Source: Eudorina sp. 2006-703-Eu-15 (lineage: Eukaryota; Chlorophyta; Chlorophyceae; Chlamydomonadales; Volvocaceae). From it: a DNA stretch of 64,000 nt. The position numbers were made by a program, and so were the translations under genes. The notes beneath the pieces are model-generated. The model worked only from the letters and a program-made list of their open reading frames with translations, had not been told where the DNA came from and did no database searches. Positions 38,437 through 52,100 of the stretch are shown one piece after another (position 1 is the first letter of the stretch; every line of letters begins with the position of its first letter). The stretch spans positions 1-64,000 of the forward strand of contig BDSI01000117.1 in assembly GCA_003117195.1 (NCBI GenBank), written 5' to 3'.

Positions 38437-41400
38437 TCATAACCGGGCGCTGGACTGCGACGCGAGGCTGCCGACGCTCAGCCCCTCCCGCCTCGTGGGC
38501 GCCAGCATCTCCACAAACTGGCCCAGCTGGAGGGTGCGGATGCCGGGCTCCCGCAGCGCAGCGCCGCGCTCCTCGGCCGTGTTGTAGCCCCTGTCAACCC
38601 GAGACGTAGGAGGGTAAGAGCTAAGAGGGAGGGGTGGAGGGAGGAGCTGCTGCGGAGGAACGACATGGGGGCCACCTGAGCGAGAAGCTGCAATGCACCG
38701 TACGGTGCGTGACACAGCATTTCGTGCCCAGTGCACTGCCTCCGAAACCCTGCACTGCGCAAGATGTTGCCGCAGAGAGAGGGAAAGAGGGAGTCCAGCA
38801 TTTGGTGGTGCGGGACTTGGCCTATGGCGGCATCGGCATGAGTAGTTAGGTGCTCGCGCGCCTTCGGGTATGCATTGTGTGTTTAGAAATGAAACCCGCC
38901 CGCCCATGCATTATGTGTATGTTCGGGCCGGGTCACATGCTCGATAGGCGCGCGCGCACCAGTCAGCCAGGTAGAGGTTCCACCGCTTCGCCAGCTCCGG
39001 AACCTGCCGTACAGCCAGCAGCGTGTCCAGCCGGTCGTCGATGAAGTGCAACCGCGTATTCGGCTCCGAGCAGATGGGGAGCTGACCGATCGTCCTGCGG
39101 AGTTAGAAGAGGACGATGTACGGAGGGCGTTGTACGGAAACCGGGTGCCGCACTCAAATAGACACGCACACGCATCAAGGTCGCGAAAAATGCCCCCCAG
39201 GCAAGCAGGGGTGTGCCGTACCTTCTCGTGGATTTCCACTGTGTCACCCGTAAGGAGGAACGCCGGTGCTGCGACACCAGGCCGGTGGGGACACGACGCC
39301 GTGCCCAACTCCGTGGACACACCACCCGGACTTCGTCCCGGGGGCCTCTGCACCGTGCCCCCCCTCCCTGGCTACACCTGTCCCCTTCCCTGGAGCGCCC
39401 CACCCCACCCCATTGCCCCACCTGAGCGCCTCCGCCTTCTTCTCCTCGGGCGGCAGCAGCGACGCGAAGAGGCGGGGCGAGTCGGGCGGCAGGTCCAGAC
39501 CCAGGACCGCACCGGACAGTGCACTCACCCGGTGAGCCGCCTGCCCGCGGGGGAAAGGGGAGGGGAGGGGATGTACGGCACGTGGATGTACGGAAGGTAG
39601 CGTACGACGGGGGGATGATGAGGGGCATGCACACACATACACAGGCAACACGGTCAACACGCCGCCACGATGTGACCACGCCGCGACGTGTGATGTGATG
39701 GTGCTCACCCACACCAACGTCCCAACACCCCAACCGCCAGACGATGCAGCCCAACCGCCCAACCAATCAAACCGTTCTTAACCACCTCCTCACCTTGGAG
39801 GACGCGATGTACACCGGAAACGGCGTCGCGCGCAGCGCCTCCGTCACCCCCTTGTACGGCACTTGGAGTGCCATCCAGGAGTCTGTCCGGTTGTTCATCC
39901 AGTCGTTACGGACCGCCTCGAAGATCTGTCGAATCCCCCGGATCGGTGTGTGTTGGTGTGTGTTGGTTGTTGGGCGTGTGTGAATCGTTACATATCTGCC
40001 GGGCCGACACTGGCCGGGGGCGCCAACCCGCCCCATGCGGCAGACCGGAAGAAAGCTGAGACGCGATAAACGAGGAGTGAGGGTGTGGGCGTGTGGGTGT
40101 CGAGTGGGGTGGCCCCGGCGATAACCCAGAGAGAGGGATTCCCCGGATGGTTGCCTGCTTGGGCTCTCCCACGTGGGCTGGTCGCCCTCTGCATCCCGGT
40201 CCCCTGTCGTTTGCACCTCATGGCCCCTTGGCACCTCCGCCACCTTCGCCCCCGCCGTCACCTCCGCCTTCTCTGCCACCCATGCCACGTCCGCTACCAA
40301 TGCCCCTCCCAGCCCCCGCCCGCCCCCTCCCCCCCCCGCCCGCACCTGCGTCAGTTCATCCTCTGACTCCCCCCAGCAGCCCAGGGAGGCGGGCAGCTCC
40401 TCCGACCAGCGGCTGAGGATGGCGTCCAGGGTCCTCGGGCAGGTGGGGTCGGCCTGCAGCATCCTGCGCGTGGGGTCGGGACCGGTGGAGCCGCCGGGGT
40501 TGGGGGATGACCCGACGGCAGCTGAGGTGTGGGGATTAAATTGAGGTGTGGGGATTAAATTGAGGTGTGGGGATTAAATTGAGGTGTGGGGATTAAATTG
40601 AGGTGTGGGGATTAAATTGAGGTGTGGGGATTAAATTGAGGTGTGGGGATGCAGCGAGGCTGGGAAGTGCGGAAAGCAGGCCCCTCCCGTGTCATTTAGT
40701 ACGGCACCCGGCATGTCACCCTCGGGCCATGCATTGGCTGCGCCGGTGGCTGCCCGGCGTTGCGATGCAGGCTGCTAAGACACCGCTCGCGACGGGTAGC
40801 ATGCATCATCAAGAGCTAGTTGGTGATGCAAATATTCCGTAACCGACGCGTGGGAGTCCACTGCCAGGTTGCAGTACTCCTGCCGTACCCCTGCCGTACC
40901 TGAGCATGACCATGCTCTCGAAGCCGCGCACCAGCACCGGTCGGACGGTCCGCATCGCCTCCCGCAGCTGCGCTCTCCTGTCGCCCACATCGAGGACTGC
41001 GTCGCTGAAGAGGTGCGGCCAGCGCAGGGCGGCCGCCTCGAACGCCGACGCCGTCACCTTGAGGTGGGCGCGGGGAGGGCAACGCCGGGCAACCGAGGTC
41101 GGCGGGAGAGGGCGGGAGGGACAGGAGGACGGAGTTTGAGTCTACCGTCGATGGGCAACGAGCTCCAGACAAATGATAGTACAAACGAAGGCACATATCG
41201 GGAGTGTAGGTCAGGGATCGCCGCGACGGGAACTTGCCTCGGGCTCCGAGTCGACCACAACGCCATCGAAGTCCAGCACGAAGACATCGGAGGGCGCAGG
41301 TGACGCGCGGCAGCTGACGCCGCTCTTCACGCGGATTTCTGGGCGAGAGCTTGGCTTTGATATGGCTGTGGCCATACCGAGCGGAAGGTGCTGCTGCCTC

Positions 41401-41444
41401 CGCGCACCGATGGCGCTGGGGTTTGATTGAAGCCGAAGGAGCAT
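38437..41444 (-). CDS. HAD-superfamily hydrolase (plant-type, probably plastid)
   Basis: Seven exons: 41444-41238, 41057-40900, 40463-40346, 39925-39794, 39540-39422, 39094-38960, 38590-38437; 340 aa, phases consistent. Residues 1 to ~50 are Arg/Ser/Pro-rich and look like a transit peptide. Motif I is VFVLDFDGVVVDSEPE with nucleophile Asp58 and Asp60. Motif II is probably the Ser in VYIASSK. The acidic pair is in LHFIDDRLDTL (Asp264/265). The spacing and the segments ASAFEAAALRWPHLFSDAVL, FEAVRNDWMNNRT and GYNTAEER match the HAD family of land plants typified by Arabidopsis AT5G45170, whose substrate I do not know. The first intron uses a GC donor (GAG|GCAAGT). A 19-bp tandem repeat fills part of intron 2, and intron 3 holds a retroposon fragment. 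Confidence 0.93.
39981..40060 (-). mobile_element. retroposon-like 3'-end fragment
   Basis: GT-rich sequence, then ATCGTTACATATCTGCCGGG and GCCAACCCGCCCCAT, as at 34273 and 35109. It lies in intron 3 of the HAD gene. Confidence 0.7.
40525..40650. repeat. 19-bp tandem repeat, about six copies
   Basis: Near-perfect copies of GGTGTGGGGATTAAATTGA in intron 2 of the HAD gene. Confidence 0.95.
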
Positions 41445-42475
41445 TTCTGCACGGCGAGAAGAGTCCCCCCAACTACTTTAAATCACGCCTTGTAAATACA
41501 CGAGTAATTTACAACATTCTCTGCCTTGAGCCCTGGAGTCTGTTTCTTGAGCTCCACCACTATCTCGCTCTCTCAAGACTCCCTTTACTTGTAATGGGTC
41601 AATCGCTATGATAATAACACAGTAACAAATATATTAAGAACTGTGCTGTTAGAATATGCTGACAAGCTGAATGGTCGATGGATTTAACTGCGCGGATCCG
41701 GAGCGCCGATGAACTAACAGTGCGAACATTGACCGTGACATTACATATACATATATATGACCGTTTTTCGAGCTGCAAGTTAGCTCTCAAGTAGGAGTGC
41801 AGCACATGTCGCTCCATCGCCCATTGCCTGACTAATCACGCCATCGCCGTTCGCGCCATCGATGCCGCTGTCACAATCGCCGATTCGAAATAAGCGTCAA
41901 ATATAGATTACGAGCAAAAATGCAAACACCTGGCAGAATATCACCTAGTCCTGCCATTCCGAGGAGCTCGCCCAAATCCACTGTAAATGTACACCATGCC
42001 AAACCAAACCTGCAACATGTCAGAACGAAACCTTGCGTTGAGATTGACCACAAGGGTAACAAGTCGTGCCAGGTCCTGCAGGCAATAGGGAACTCCATTT
42101 CCTTCCGAACGGTGCGAGCCACAGCCCCTCACGTCCCGGCACATCAACGACCAATACGACCAACGACCAATACAACAAAACCAAACGATATTTTCTTCTC
42201 CGATAAAAAGTGATCGACGCCCAAAACCGTCCCTACTAAGCACGGGTGTTGGTGTGGTGTCCTTTAATGACACCCCGTGAGGCACCACCCCTCATCACCC
42301 ACCACCGCCGCTGCGGCCTAACCCTCCTCCTCCCTGCCCTCCTCAACACCCGGACTGTGACTCGCCTCATGACACGCTTCGCACACAAGCCCACGAACCT
42401 CCTACCCGACCACCTGGCCAAGGGCGATACAAATCGGTACGGAGCGGTACGGAGACGGTACGGAGGATGCCCTGT
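41445..42475. other. intergenic spacer between HAD and DnaJ-ferredoxin genes
   Basis: AT-richer than its neighbours. It should hold the HAD promoter and the 3' UTR of the DnaJ-ferredoxin gene. I see no gene and no clear signal. Confidence 0.5.
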
Positions 42476-45400
42476 TCACCCGTCCAGCGAAGAGGTGCTG
42501 CTCTCCGTGATGAGCGCGCGGCCGGTGCCGGTGGCCTGGGTGTAGAGGCGCCACATGCGGGCGGCGCGGGCCGCTGACGCCGCCAGGTTCGCAATCCGGC
42601 GCTGCTCCGGATCCTGTGGGCGGGGGCGGGGGGCAGGGGCGAGAACGGGGCCGGGGGCGGGGGCGTCCCGGACCCGGGCACGATTGAAGAAGTGCCCGAG
42701 GCAGCATGGAGAAGTCAGGCAACCCCTAACATACACCCACCCAGACCCCCACACTCACCCAAACGTGACGGTATCTGACAACGCCACATCGTGCCGTGTC
42801 AAAGGTCAAAGCTTCTCCGGGAAGGCCCCCGTCACCCGGTGCGCTGCTCTACACCAGGACAACAACCTCCAGCCCCCCCCGCACTCACTGGCGCCGCGGC
42901 CCGGAACTGCCAACCGCCAACTGCTAACCGCCAACTTCCATCCACAGCCATACAGCCACAGCCCACAGCCCGCACTCACCAGTGCTGCGGCCCGCTGCTC
43001 CGCTTCCTCGTCGTACTGCAGGCTGGCGCCGTTGGTCCAGAAGGCCCAGTCGACGCGGCCGTTGCGGTGTCGCCCGTCCGCTGCTGCGGCGGCCGCTGCT
43101 GCCCGCTCCTGGATAGCCGCGATCCGCTGCTCCCAGGCCTTATACGCCGTCTGGGACAGGGCAGGTATACGGTAAGGCATACCCGGGGGGGGAGCAGGCT
43201 TTAGCCGTCTAAACGTGTCTCGCCAGCTGTTACACATGCCACCTTTTGCAGATCGTTATCCCGGCGGCGGCTGGAACCAGGCGAGGATCTGTTTTTCGAC
43301 TGTTCGATGACCGCCTTACCGCCTGACAAACGTTGGACGGCGTTTTCGACGCTCTTCAGACACTAGCCGCAGCAACCCCCCCTGGAGTATCCCGTGTATC
43401 GATGTGGTGCCGGCCGCATATGTGCCGTCGGTCAGTGAGGGCGACGCGAGGGAGAGTCCCATGGGTCAGTGGATCACTCGGGTCCCGGAGCGGTACGCGT
43501 GGTAGGCGCGCAAGAGGAGGCCGTACGCCTCACCCCGTCTTAACACCCCCATCCCAGGTTCCCCTCACAAACCTTGCCACGCCCCCCAAACCCCAGCCCC
43601 AGATCACTACTCCAAGCCGGCTCCAACCCCGCACCCTCCCACAAGCCGCGCAGCCAGGATGCCCTGTATACCCGCAACCCTGTCTCGTTCCCCTAAGCCT
43701 CCAGCACCGACCGCCCAGGGGCTTCGCACCTGAAACACGTTGCCGCCCGACCTGCCGTACCGTTGCATCACCGACACCTCAATTCGCGCCATCCGGGACA
43801 GCGCCGCCTCCAGCAGCGACAGCTGCGGCAGCGACACCTGCGCGGGGGTGCACGCCACAGGGGGTTGGGAGAAAGGTTACCCTGCCGAAGGTGCCGGGGT
43901 CAAGCTTCGACGGACGTGGGAGGGGGCCAGGGGTCCAGAGCCCCCTGGTGGTGGTGGTGGTGGTGGTGGTGGTGGTGGCAAGGAGGGGCAGAAGGCTGTA
44001 GACGAATCCGGGTGTCCATCTGCACGCACTGACTGACCCGTGGGTCGCAAGGGACTCCGCACGGGACATCCCAATACCCACGGGACCGCATTCCCCAAAC
44101 AACCCACGCACGAGTTTCCCCATCAGCGCCCATTCCAACGCCGCCATCCCTCCACTGCCCTCGCCGCCACCACTTCCGACCACCCACCCAACCCTACCCA
44201 CCCACCCAGTGTATGCAGTCCACCGGGCAGCACTCGATGGCGATCTGCGGACGTTGGGAGTGGTTGGGGTGGTTGGGGCGGTTGGGGTGGTTGGCAGTTG
44301 AAGCCAGAAACAAGCCCAGAACGAACGGCAAGGTCGGTTCACGTGCGGGTTGACTTGCCGACCCCTGCACGACCAGGTGTCCTGTTCAGGTCAGGCCCCA
44401 GGTGCCTCGGAAGAGAGGATTCCCGTGAGCTCACTGATGTGAGAAATAAGGCACACACACACACATACGTCTGTCTACGATCACACCCTTGACGGCGACG
44501 CGCTCACGCCGGGAGCAAAAGATAGCCGCGCCAGCGGTGACACTCTGTCGTACACCACAGTAGTACGGACCTGTACGTCCTCCACCTCGTCGGCGCCCTG
44601 CGCGATCACGCGCGCCCTGCCGTACTTGGACGCCTCGATCTCGAAGGTCCGCGGGCAGGCGCGCACGCACTTGCCGCAGCCGATGCACGAGATCTCGTCC
44701 ACGAAGACCTGTCCGTACACGTTGACCGGTGATGGTATGATGATATATCACCCGAATCATCATCCACGAACCGCCCACGCATGCGCAGTGGCCGCCGGGC
44801 CGCGAGACTCCGCTACGTCGGTGGGATGTTTCCCTCTCCTGGAGGGCACCGAAGATACCCTTCGTGGGGTTCTGTGAGGTCCGCGCCCTGCGCTTTGAGC
44901 TTCAGCCCTTCGTCCGTTCATCCATCCGTACCCAAGTACGTCAGTGCATCTCATCCTGTCGTACAGAAACCCGCCGTACCTCGCCTGCCCGCATCGCCTG
45001 CTGCAACTCCCCTCCCCCCCAAACACAAATGCACCCACCCACCCACCCACACCTGGTCCCGCGCGAAGTTGAGGTCCAGGAAGGGGTTCACGGCGCTGGA
45101 AGAGAACCCCGCCAGTGTGTCGTACACAGCCCGCTTCTCCTCGTCCATCAGCGTCTGTGCGGCGCCAGACCATGTGTACGGCAGATTGGGACCGGGACCG
45201 GGACGAGGGTCGCTCATCAGGTGCGGGCGGTGGGCGGGTTATGCGGGGGCACGGTACGGGGCACGGGGTACCGGGGGTTTGTTGGGACGCGGGGGGCCAC
45301 ACAAGGGGCCGGGGACCCCGGTCGGGACTCGGGTCCACATTGTAAGGGTTACTACTACAGGGTTGTACGGGTACTGTACACAAACGCCATCGGGCCCCGA

Positions 45401-47084
45401 AGACCACCTGCCATTCCCAACACCCCATACACGCACGTGTGCCCAGGGGTTGTGCCGCCTCTGTTGTCTGTTCCCCCTGTCCCGGCCCAACCATGGGCTG
45501 TCGATGTGCCGCCCGAGCCCAGACCACCCCAACCCAGCTTACCAGTGCCAGCCTAGCCGCATCCCATCCCACCCCATCCCACCCCACTCCAAACCAACCC
45601 AGCCCACTCGCCGGGCAGGTCCCCAGGTGAACGTCATGCAACCGACACGATGCCCCTCATCATTAATGATGCGCATTAACATTAATGGTGCCCATGATAT
45701 CGACCCGGAGTGCCGAAGATCATCGGATCGATCCCCCTCCTATCGGGCACCCAAAGGACCCGACGTCCGGAGGCCCCCGCGAGGTGGGAGCTGGGAGGCC
45801 CCCGCGCCCTCACGTACGTCGTAAATCTCGTTGAGCAGCACACACAGCCCCGCCATCTGCTCGCGCAGGTTCTCCGGCGCCCGGTCCGGGTGGAACTGCC
45901 GCATGAGGCCGTGGTAGGCGCGTTTCACGTCCCGGCCCTCCGCGGAGGGGGACTAAGGGCGGGAACGCGGGGAAAGGGGGAGGGTGCGACAGATGGCGGG
46001 GCGGGCGGGATGGCGGGAGAGAGATAGGCGGGCGGGCGAGACGGATGGCAATACGCAGGTTGCAGCCAAGGAGAGGGAAAGGCGGCATGCGGTCAAGGAG
46101 AAAGAGACGGCGGGAAAGCGAGGGCGACAGACAGAGGGAGGGCGAGAGAGAGAGGCGCGTGACGAGGTCGGGACATGAAACTAGGCAGTGTACCTCAGGG
46201 CTAAATTGAAAAAAAAACCGAAGAACGAACCCGGGCACACCCAGCATAACTCAGTATACTTACGTGGTGCGGTACCTGCGTAGCAACGGAAAGATAGAGA
46301 CCACGCGCGGGCGCGTGGCGGCGCGGCCGCGCTGCCGCCAGTGCAATAGCAAGCAAAATGCGAACCCGACCCAACCCGGAAAGGACAGATACTTTACCGA
46401 CCTGTGGTGGTAGACGGAGTAGCGGCGCCGCGAGCGATGTCCAGGGCCATGGCGATGCAGAGAGGGAAGCCGAGGAACGGAGTGAGTGAGGGTGGCAACT
46501 ACAGTACGGAATGACAAAAGGAAACATCAAACAGAAAGCAGTATGCGAGAATGACGGGGCGGCAGCGCGGCGCGAAAGAGGATGGGGCGGACGAGGGGGA
46601 GTGGGATATGGTATTGGAGGCCGTACGACAGGTACGGCATGTACGACAGGGGAAGCAAGCATGGGACAGGGACGCGGGGACGGACGACCGGGTGGCGGGC
46701 CACGTTCGGGATATGGCTCCCCCTCAGGGCAAGCAGCTATGGGGCGTTTGTGTGTGCGTGTTGCGGGGCACGCTGGGGCTGCGGGGCCGGATCTGGCCCC
46801 GGAACGGACCCAGATCCGACCCCGCAGCCCAAGCGTGCCCCGCAAACGGCCTTAACGGAGTCAGAACCGCTCCCGGCACGCCTCACCACGCCGAGGATGG
46901 TGTAGAAGTCCTCTCCGCCGAACAAGCTCGTCACATCGATGGAGGCACTCGATGCGGCTGGGATCGTTCGCCTCTGTTGTCGGCGTGTGCATGTCGGCAG
47001 CATGGAGTTTACCACGCCATGGAGCCGAGGCCGCGGAGTGCGATCTCCCGATGCGCACGTGAGTCTCTTGAGCCGTTGCCACAT
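42476..47084 (-). CDS. J-domain plus 4Fe-4S ferredoxin protein (DnaJ-Fd type)
   Basis: Eight exons: 47084-46887, 45952-45818, 45154-45053, 44708-44571, 44244-44206, 43837-43730, 43150-42980, 42613-42476, all joined in phase 0; 342 aa. The Arg/Thr/Ser-rich first ~50 residues look like a plastid transit peptide. The J domain starts at EDFYTILGV, has the Hsp70-activating HPD at 87-89 (RQFHPDRAPEN) and ends in LMDEEKRAVYD. A ferredoxin-type cluster site follows: CIGCGKCVRACP (Cys153, 156, 159, 163) and, in a 39-nt exon, CCPVDCIHW (Cys197/201). The C-terminal part is helical and Ala-rich. This layout matches the chloroplast CDJ3-CDJ5 proteins of Chlamydomonas and plant DJC76/77/82; I cannot tell which. 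They are thought to deliver stromal HSP70 to redox-sensitive clients. Confidence 0.93.
45290..45350 (+). mobile_element. SINE 3'-end fragment (divergent)
   Basis: GGTCGGGACTCGGGTCCACA followed by TTGTAAGGGTTAC matches the SINE tail seen at 22500-22530. It lies in intron 2 of the DnaJ-ferredoxin gene. Confidence 0.5.
46205..46275 (-). repeat. short dispersed repeat, CTGGGTGTGCCCGGGTTCG family
   Basis: Reverse copy: on -, CTGGGTGTGCCCGGGTTCG, then a T-run. It shares the flank CACGTAA-TGAGT with the 58512 copy. It sits in intron 1 of the DnaJ-ferredoxin gene. Confidence 0.75.
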
Positions 47085-49143
47085 GTTGAACCCAGGCCGT
47101 CGTCTAAGCTGGCCGGTTCCAAAGGGTTCCGAATTGTGTAGCGAACCCTACTTAACGGTCCCGTGCGAACATATCGCTTGGGAGAATATTAATGCGTATT
47201 ATCTCATAGCCATGGTTGTTATATATGCGACCGTCGCAACGCCAGCGTTGTCAGTATAATTGTGCGGAGTTCCTCGGCGAGTGGAATTGCTTAGCTGATG
47301 TGCATGTCCGCAGAATCTTACATAAGCATGTACCTGCATTCAATAAGATACGAACGTCCCGACATCTACCGATCTACGGTACTTCCCCTTGACTAAACCT
47401 CTCCAACAAAGACCCACAGCAGAAAATTCCAACGCCTGCATTGAAATATGAGCACACAGCCCGCTTCAAAATCACCTTCAGTCCTGCGTGGGTGCAGTGT
47501 CCGCTTCCGCATCGATCTTCCGACCCCCGGGACAGCGCAGCGCGATCCCGGATTGCAACGCAACCATCGGCAGGATGCCAAATGGCCCGCGAGCAATCGT
47601 ATTCGGGCGGACTGGCTGCGCGGCCGGTCTCTGCTGTGTCGCAGCTGCAGTGCACAAGAGACGCCGAACGGGGAGCCCTTGAGGGCCCTTGCGGATCACC
47701 GGCACCCTTTTTCGCGCGCGCACACACACATACACACACACACCCCCATGGCACTCACCACGCCGACCAACCTCCGCCCTCACCGCCCTCGACCTGCACT
47801 CCCTGCACCTTCACGTGCTGTGTCTGCCAACATGTCGTACTGCCCAATGCCCCTTTTTTACGAGTTCCGCGCGCTGCTGCTCCGCCGCAAGGTTATTTCC
47901 CCCCTCCCTCTTCATCCTCTCGGTGCGTGGGTGGGTGGGTGTCCGTCGTCCCCCCGATGTGTGCTCCAGGAGAGGGGCCCCCTCCGTCCGTCCGTCCCGG
48001 GTAGATCGCCGGGATCCCTAGCGGTAGGCCACCGGGTGGGGGGTTGGACTGCCCTGCAGGGCCTCTCAGCAGACCGCTGACAGCCCGCTGGAGGGCTGCC
48101 CCGACCCCCACCGGTTGCTGTCTGTTCTAGACAGAGAAACCCTAGCCCGAACCCCCCAGACCCACGACACCTCCACCTCCCACCAGATACGGTACCCTGC
48201 AATGTGCTTTACCAGAGAAGCGGCGGAAAAGCGGCAAGCGAAGCAAGAGGGGCGCTGTGCGTGCGTGTTTGTGGGGTCCGGTATACTGTCCGCATTAAGG
48301 GATTGTACAACGTAACAGACAGACACTCTCCGATGGACGCAATGGCTTCAATTCGATGTCTCACGACCCTTGAGCCAAAGGACCGGCGCTCGCAGCCGGA
48401 ACACCTCCGCCCCGCCCCGCCCTACCCCGCCCCGACGTGACCTGCAGCCCAATTCTCCGTTGTATGCGGTTCGTCTCCGAACCCCAACGCAACACAAAGC
48501 AACGCAACGCAGCACAACGCAACCCTGCGCTGCCCTGCCCAGCTCAGCTCAGGCACCTCACCTCACATCGCAGCGAGTGGCCCTGTATCCGTTGTACGAC
48601 GCTGTACGACAATATGGGACCTCCTCAGCCCCGCTTCCAACCGGCGTGCTTCCCCCGTGCAAGTCACCTCACACCGCTGGCCGCGTTCCGGCCCCGGGCC
48701 CCCCCTTGAGCCCCCCTTGCGCCGTGTTCACCGTCTACATGATTCCTGGCATGTTCGAGATCCGTCCCGATCCCGCCGTACCAACGACTAACGACCAACG
48801 CAGTCGCGTACACACAACACACGTGTGCAAAACCCCACATCCAGGCCCACCCCCACTCCCACTACCACCAGCACCACCAGCACCACCAGCACTATCAAAG
48901 CACACGAGTCCGCCTCGCGCCACCGCATGACCACCACCCTGGAGGACACCCACCGCCCCGAACCGACTCTTAGCTCCGCTTCCCCGGGAAAGGGCGGGGC
49001 GGGGCGGGGCGGGTTGCGCTTCAAGACGTGCGCCCACCCGGCCATCCCCTTCCCCAGCGGCTGCCGCCGCCGCCTCCGTCAGCTCCGGTACGCAGCACCT
49101 CCAGCAGACACGGTATCCCCACCACTCTGCCCGCCTCCCCCGC
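47085..49143. other. 2-kb intergenic spacer
   Basis: Upstream region of the DnaJ-ferredoxin gene and 3' flank of the helicase gene. Open frames exist on both strands but none shows a domain. Around 48475-48550 are irregular CAACGCAA repeats. No polyadenylation or promoter motif is clear. Confidence 0.5.
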
Positions 49144-52100
49144 TCAGTCGAACCGCCGCATCTCGCCGCCCTCGACCTGCACGATCGCGCCGCGAGTCAT
49201 CATCGCCGCGTGGTCCGCCTCGTCCGGCGGCCGCACCTCCGGACCCAGCACCAGCCGCTGCAGCAGCTGCGCCAGCGCGTCCACCTGCAGGCCGGCGCCG
49301 CCGCCGCCCCCGTGCTTGGCCCGCGCCTCCTCCTCCTCCTCCTCCTCCTCGTCGTCGTTGTCCGGCGGCCCGTCCAGCCGGTCCGCCACCTTGGGCGGCA
49401 GCGCCTGCCCCACGATGACCCCCGAGGCCCGCATGTAGCGCAGCAGCGCCCGCCAGTTCTTGTCCTGGACCAGGATCTGCCGGGGGGGAGGTCGGGGTTG
49501 GGGTTGGGGTTCGGGGTTGGGGTTGGGGTTCGGGGTTGGGGTTGGGTTCGGGACGTGCTGGGGGGTCAAAGGAAGATCGGGGTTCAAGCTTGGTTGGGGT
49601 TGTATTACATATAATACATATAATGACAAAATCCCGTGGGATGGTGAGCATGGGCGTGGGGTTGGTTCGGGTTGGTTGGGTAAAGGAGGTTTGGTGGGTT
49701 GCTTGGGCGAGTGCAGGTGCACCCAGCAGGAGGCAGCGAAGTGCCGACGCGCGACGCACACGGTCCGGGTTGGGGTCGGATTCCCCAACTCTTCACACTC
49801 TCACTCTCGAACTCTCACCACCATGCACGCGCACACACCACACGAGCGCGTCTCGCAGCATCAGGGGATACATCTGTCGGAACCACCGCGCCGTATCCAT
49901 GGCACACACACACACACACACACAAACTCTTATCCCTCCCTGCGCCAGTCCCCAGGCCCCTGCCCCCCCCAACGGTCCCCTGCCCCCACCTCGCAACGGT
50001 TCCCTGCCACCCCTCAGCGGTCCCCTGCCCCCTGCCCCCACCTGCGCGTTGCCCACCAGCACCAGCAGCGCCTTGGCCCGAGTGACCGCCACATTGAACC
50101 TCTTGGGGTTGGACAGGAAGCCCAGCCGGTGCTTCGTGTCGAACTCCATGTACTCGTCGGAGGACCTGAGGGTGGTGGGGAAGAGCGCGGGCGGGTGGGT
50201 GTGTATGAGGAGGACGAGAGCCCCGTCAGCTCATTCATCCCCCTCTCCCGACGTTCGCACCCCGGGCCCTCCCCTCCCCTCCCCTCCGTCGCCGCCGCAG
50301 CCGCCCCTCTCAAACGCAGTTCTCACCTGACTGTGGAGATGATGATGATCCGCCGCTCCTGACCCTGGAACTCCTCCACGCTGCCCACCTGCGAGGTGGC
50401 GATGATGCGCGTGAGGATGGGGAGGAGGAGGAGGAGGAGGACGATGAGGAGGAGGATGCGGAGGATGAGGGTGATGCTAGGGGTACTGGAACTGTCTTTG
50501 AGATGTCCACCCTTTCCCCCAAAAACCCCCCAAGGGCAAAAGCCGTTGGGACCGGGTGTCCCCTCCCACCCCCTCCTCCTCCCACTTCCCCACCAACTAA
50601 CGCTCCCCCACCAACCAACGCTTCCCCACCAACGAACGCTCCAGGGGCCCGGCCCACTCCCTTACTTTGATGTGGGCAGCCAGCTCCTTGAGCTGAGCCC
50701 GGATGCGCTGGACCTGCGGCCGGGGCGGAGGGCGGGGAAAGGGCGGGGGGCGGGGCCGGGGCAGGGGAGGGCGAAGGGGCGGGGGCAGGGCGGGGGCAGG
50801 GCGGGGGCAGGGGGCCGGGGACAGGGCCGGGGCAGGGGAGGACGGGGGAAGGGACAGGGACAGGGCGGGGTGGTGATGGTGGTGAGTAGTTGAGATGGAC
50901 GCCCGGGAGGGGACATGAGCTGCACGGCAGCGGTAGGGCATGTGTTCAGGTGTGGTTGTTACGTAGTCCATCTTGCGCAGCCCCGGGGTGGGCGGGGGGT
51001 GACGCTGGCCGGCGGCACGGGTAAGTTGCCCCTGCCAACCCCTGCCAACCCCTGCCAACCGGGCAACCTCTATCTATCCGGATTTGAGGGCGCCATGACC
51101 AGGCCGCTACCAGACCAGGTTGGGAGGGGGGGCCACCACCACCAGCACCACCACCACCAGCACCACCAGCACCAACCGGGCGGGTTTGTCGCTAACCACC
51201 ACAACCACAACCACACCGGGCACCGGGCATCTGTGTGCGTGTGGTGCGATGCCACGGACGCGCCCTGCTGTGTCGTACCTGTTTCTTGTACGGCGAGATG
51301 ATGCCGATCTCATCGGCGGTCACCCGGCCGCCCCTCCGTCGAGCCAACAGCTTCTGGACGTACTCCACCACCTGCGCGCACACACGTGTGTGTGTGTGTG
51401 TGTGTGTGTTAGCAAGGAGAAAAGCTGTGTGTGTGTGTGTGTGTGTGTGTGTGTTGCGAGAAGAGACCGTGTGTGTGTGGGCGACACACACACATATCAG
51501 CCGCCCCCCAGCCGCCCGCCCACCTGCCTCGCCTCCATCAGGTTCTGCCAGGAGGGGCTGTTGGCCTCCTGCTCGTCCTTGCCCACGATGTGGTGCATCA
51601 ACATGGGCACCCTGGGGGGAGGGGTACGGCACAGCCATGTGTACGGCAGACGGAGGGCTTATGGGCGGGAGGAGGGAGCGCAGCATGCGGTGGAGCGTGG
51701 CACACGCAGCGAGCAGCACGCAGCAGCCAGCAAGCGGCACGCCGTCGTGAATCCGGGGCGGGTAGCCGTCCCGTAAACTGCCCTGCCGACAGCCGTCGTC
51801 CGGACTGCCTCAGTCACTTCGGTGCCCAACAAAACTGCTCGCGGCCCAGTGCTCCGTCATCACAGACGCACAACACACACACGTGTGTTGGTTTAGGTCG
51901 GAAGGGTCCCCCCGGTTGCTAATCAATCCCGCACGCATACACGTACGATGGTGGGCGCAAGCGGGGTACCGGTTTGGGTCGGGTCAAGCGGGTTTCTCAA
52001 GACGTACACAGACGTACACAGACGTACACACACACATACACACACACCTGGGCTGGGTCGGCCGGGTTCTTTTCCTAAACACACATCTTCGCTTCTCGCG

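Noticed and set aside
49490..49560. Interstitial telomere
   Set aside because: The unit is GGGGTT, not the TTT(T)AGGG of volvocine algae, and it lies within a helicase intron.
50950..51000. Extra helicase exon (GLRKMDYV on -)
   Set aside because: The flanking exons 51371-51279 and 50713-50666 already join in phase with continuous family sequence (SPYKKQ|VQRIR).
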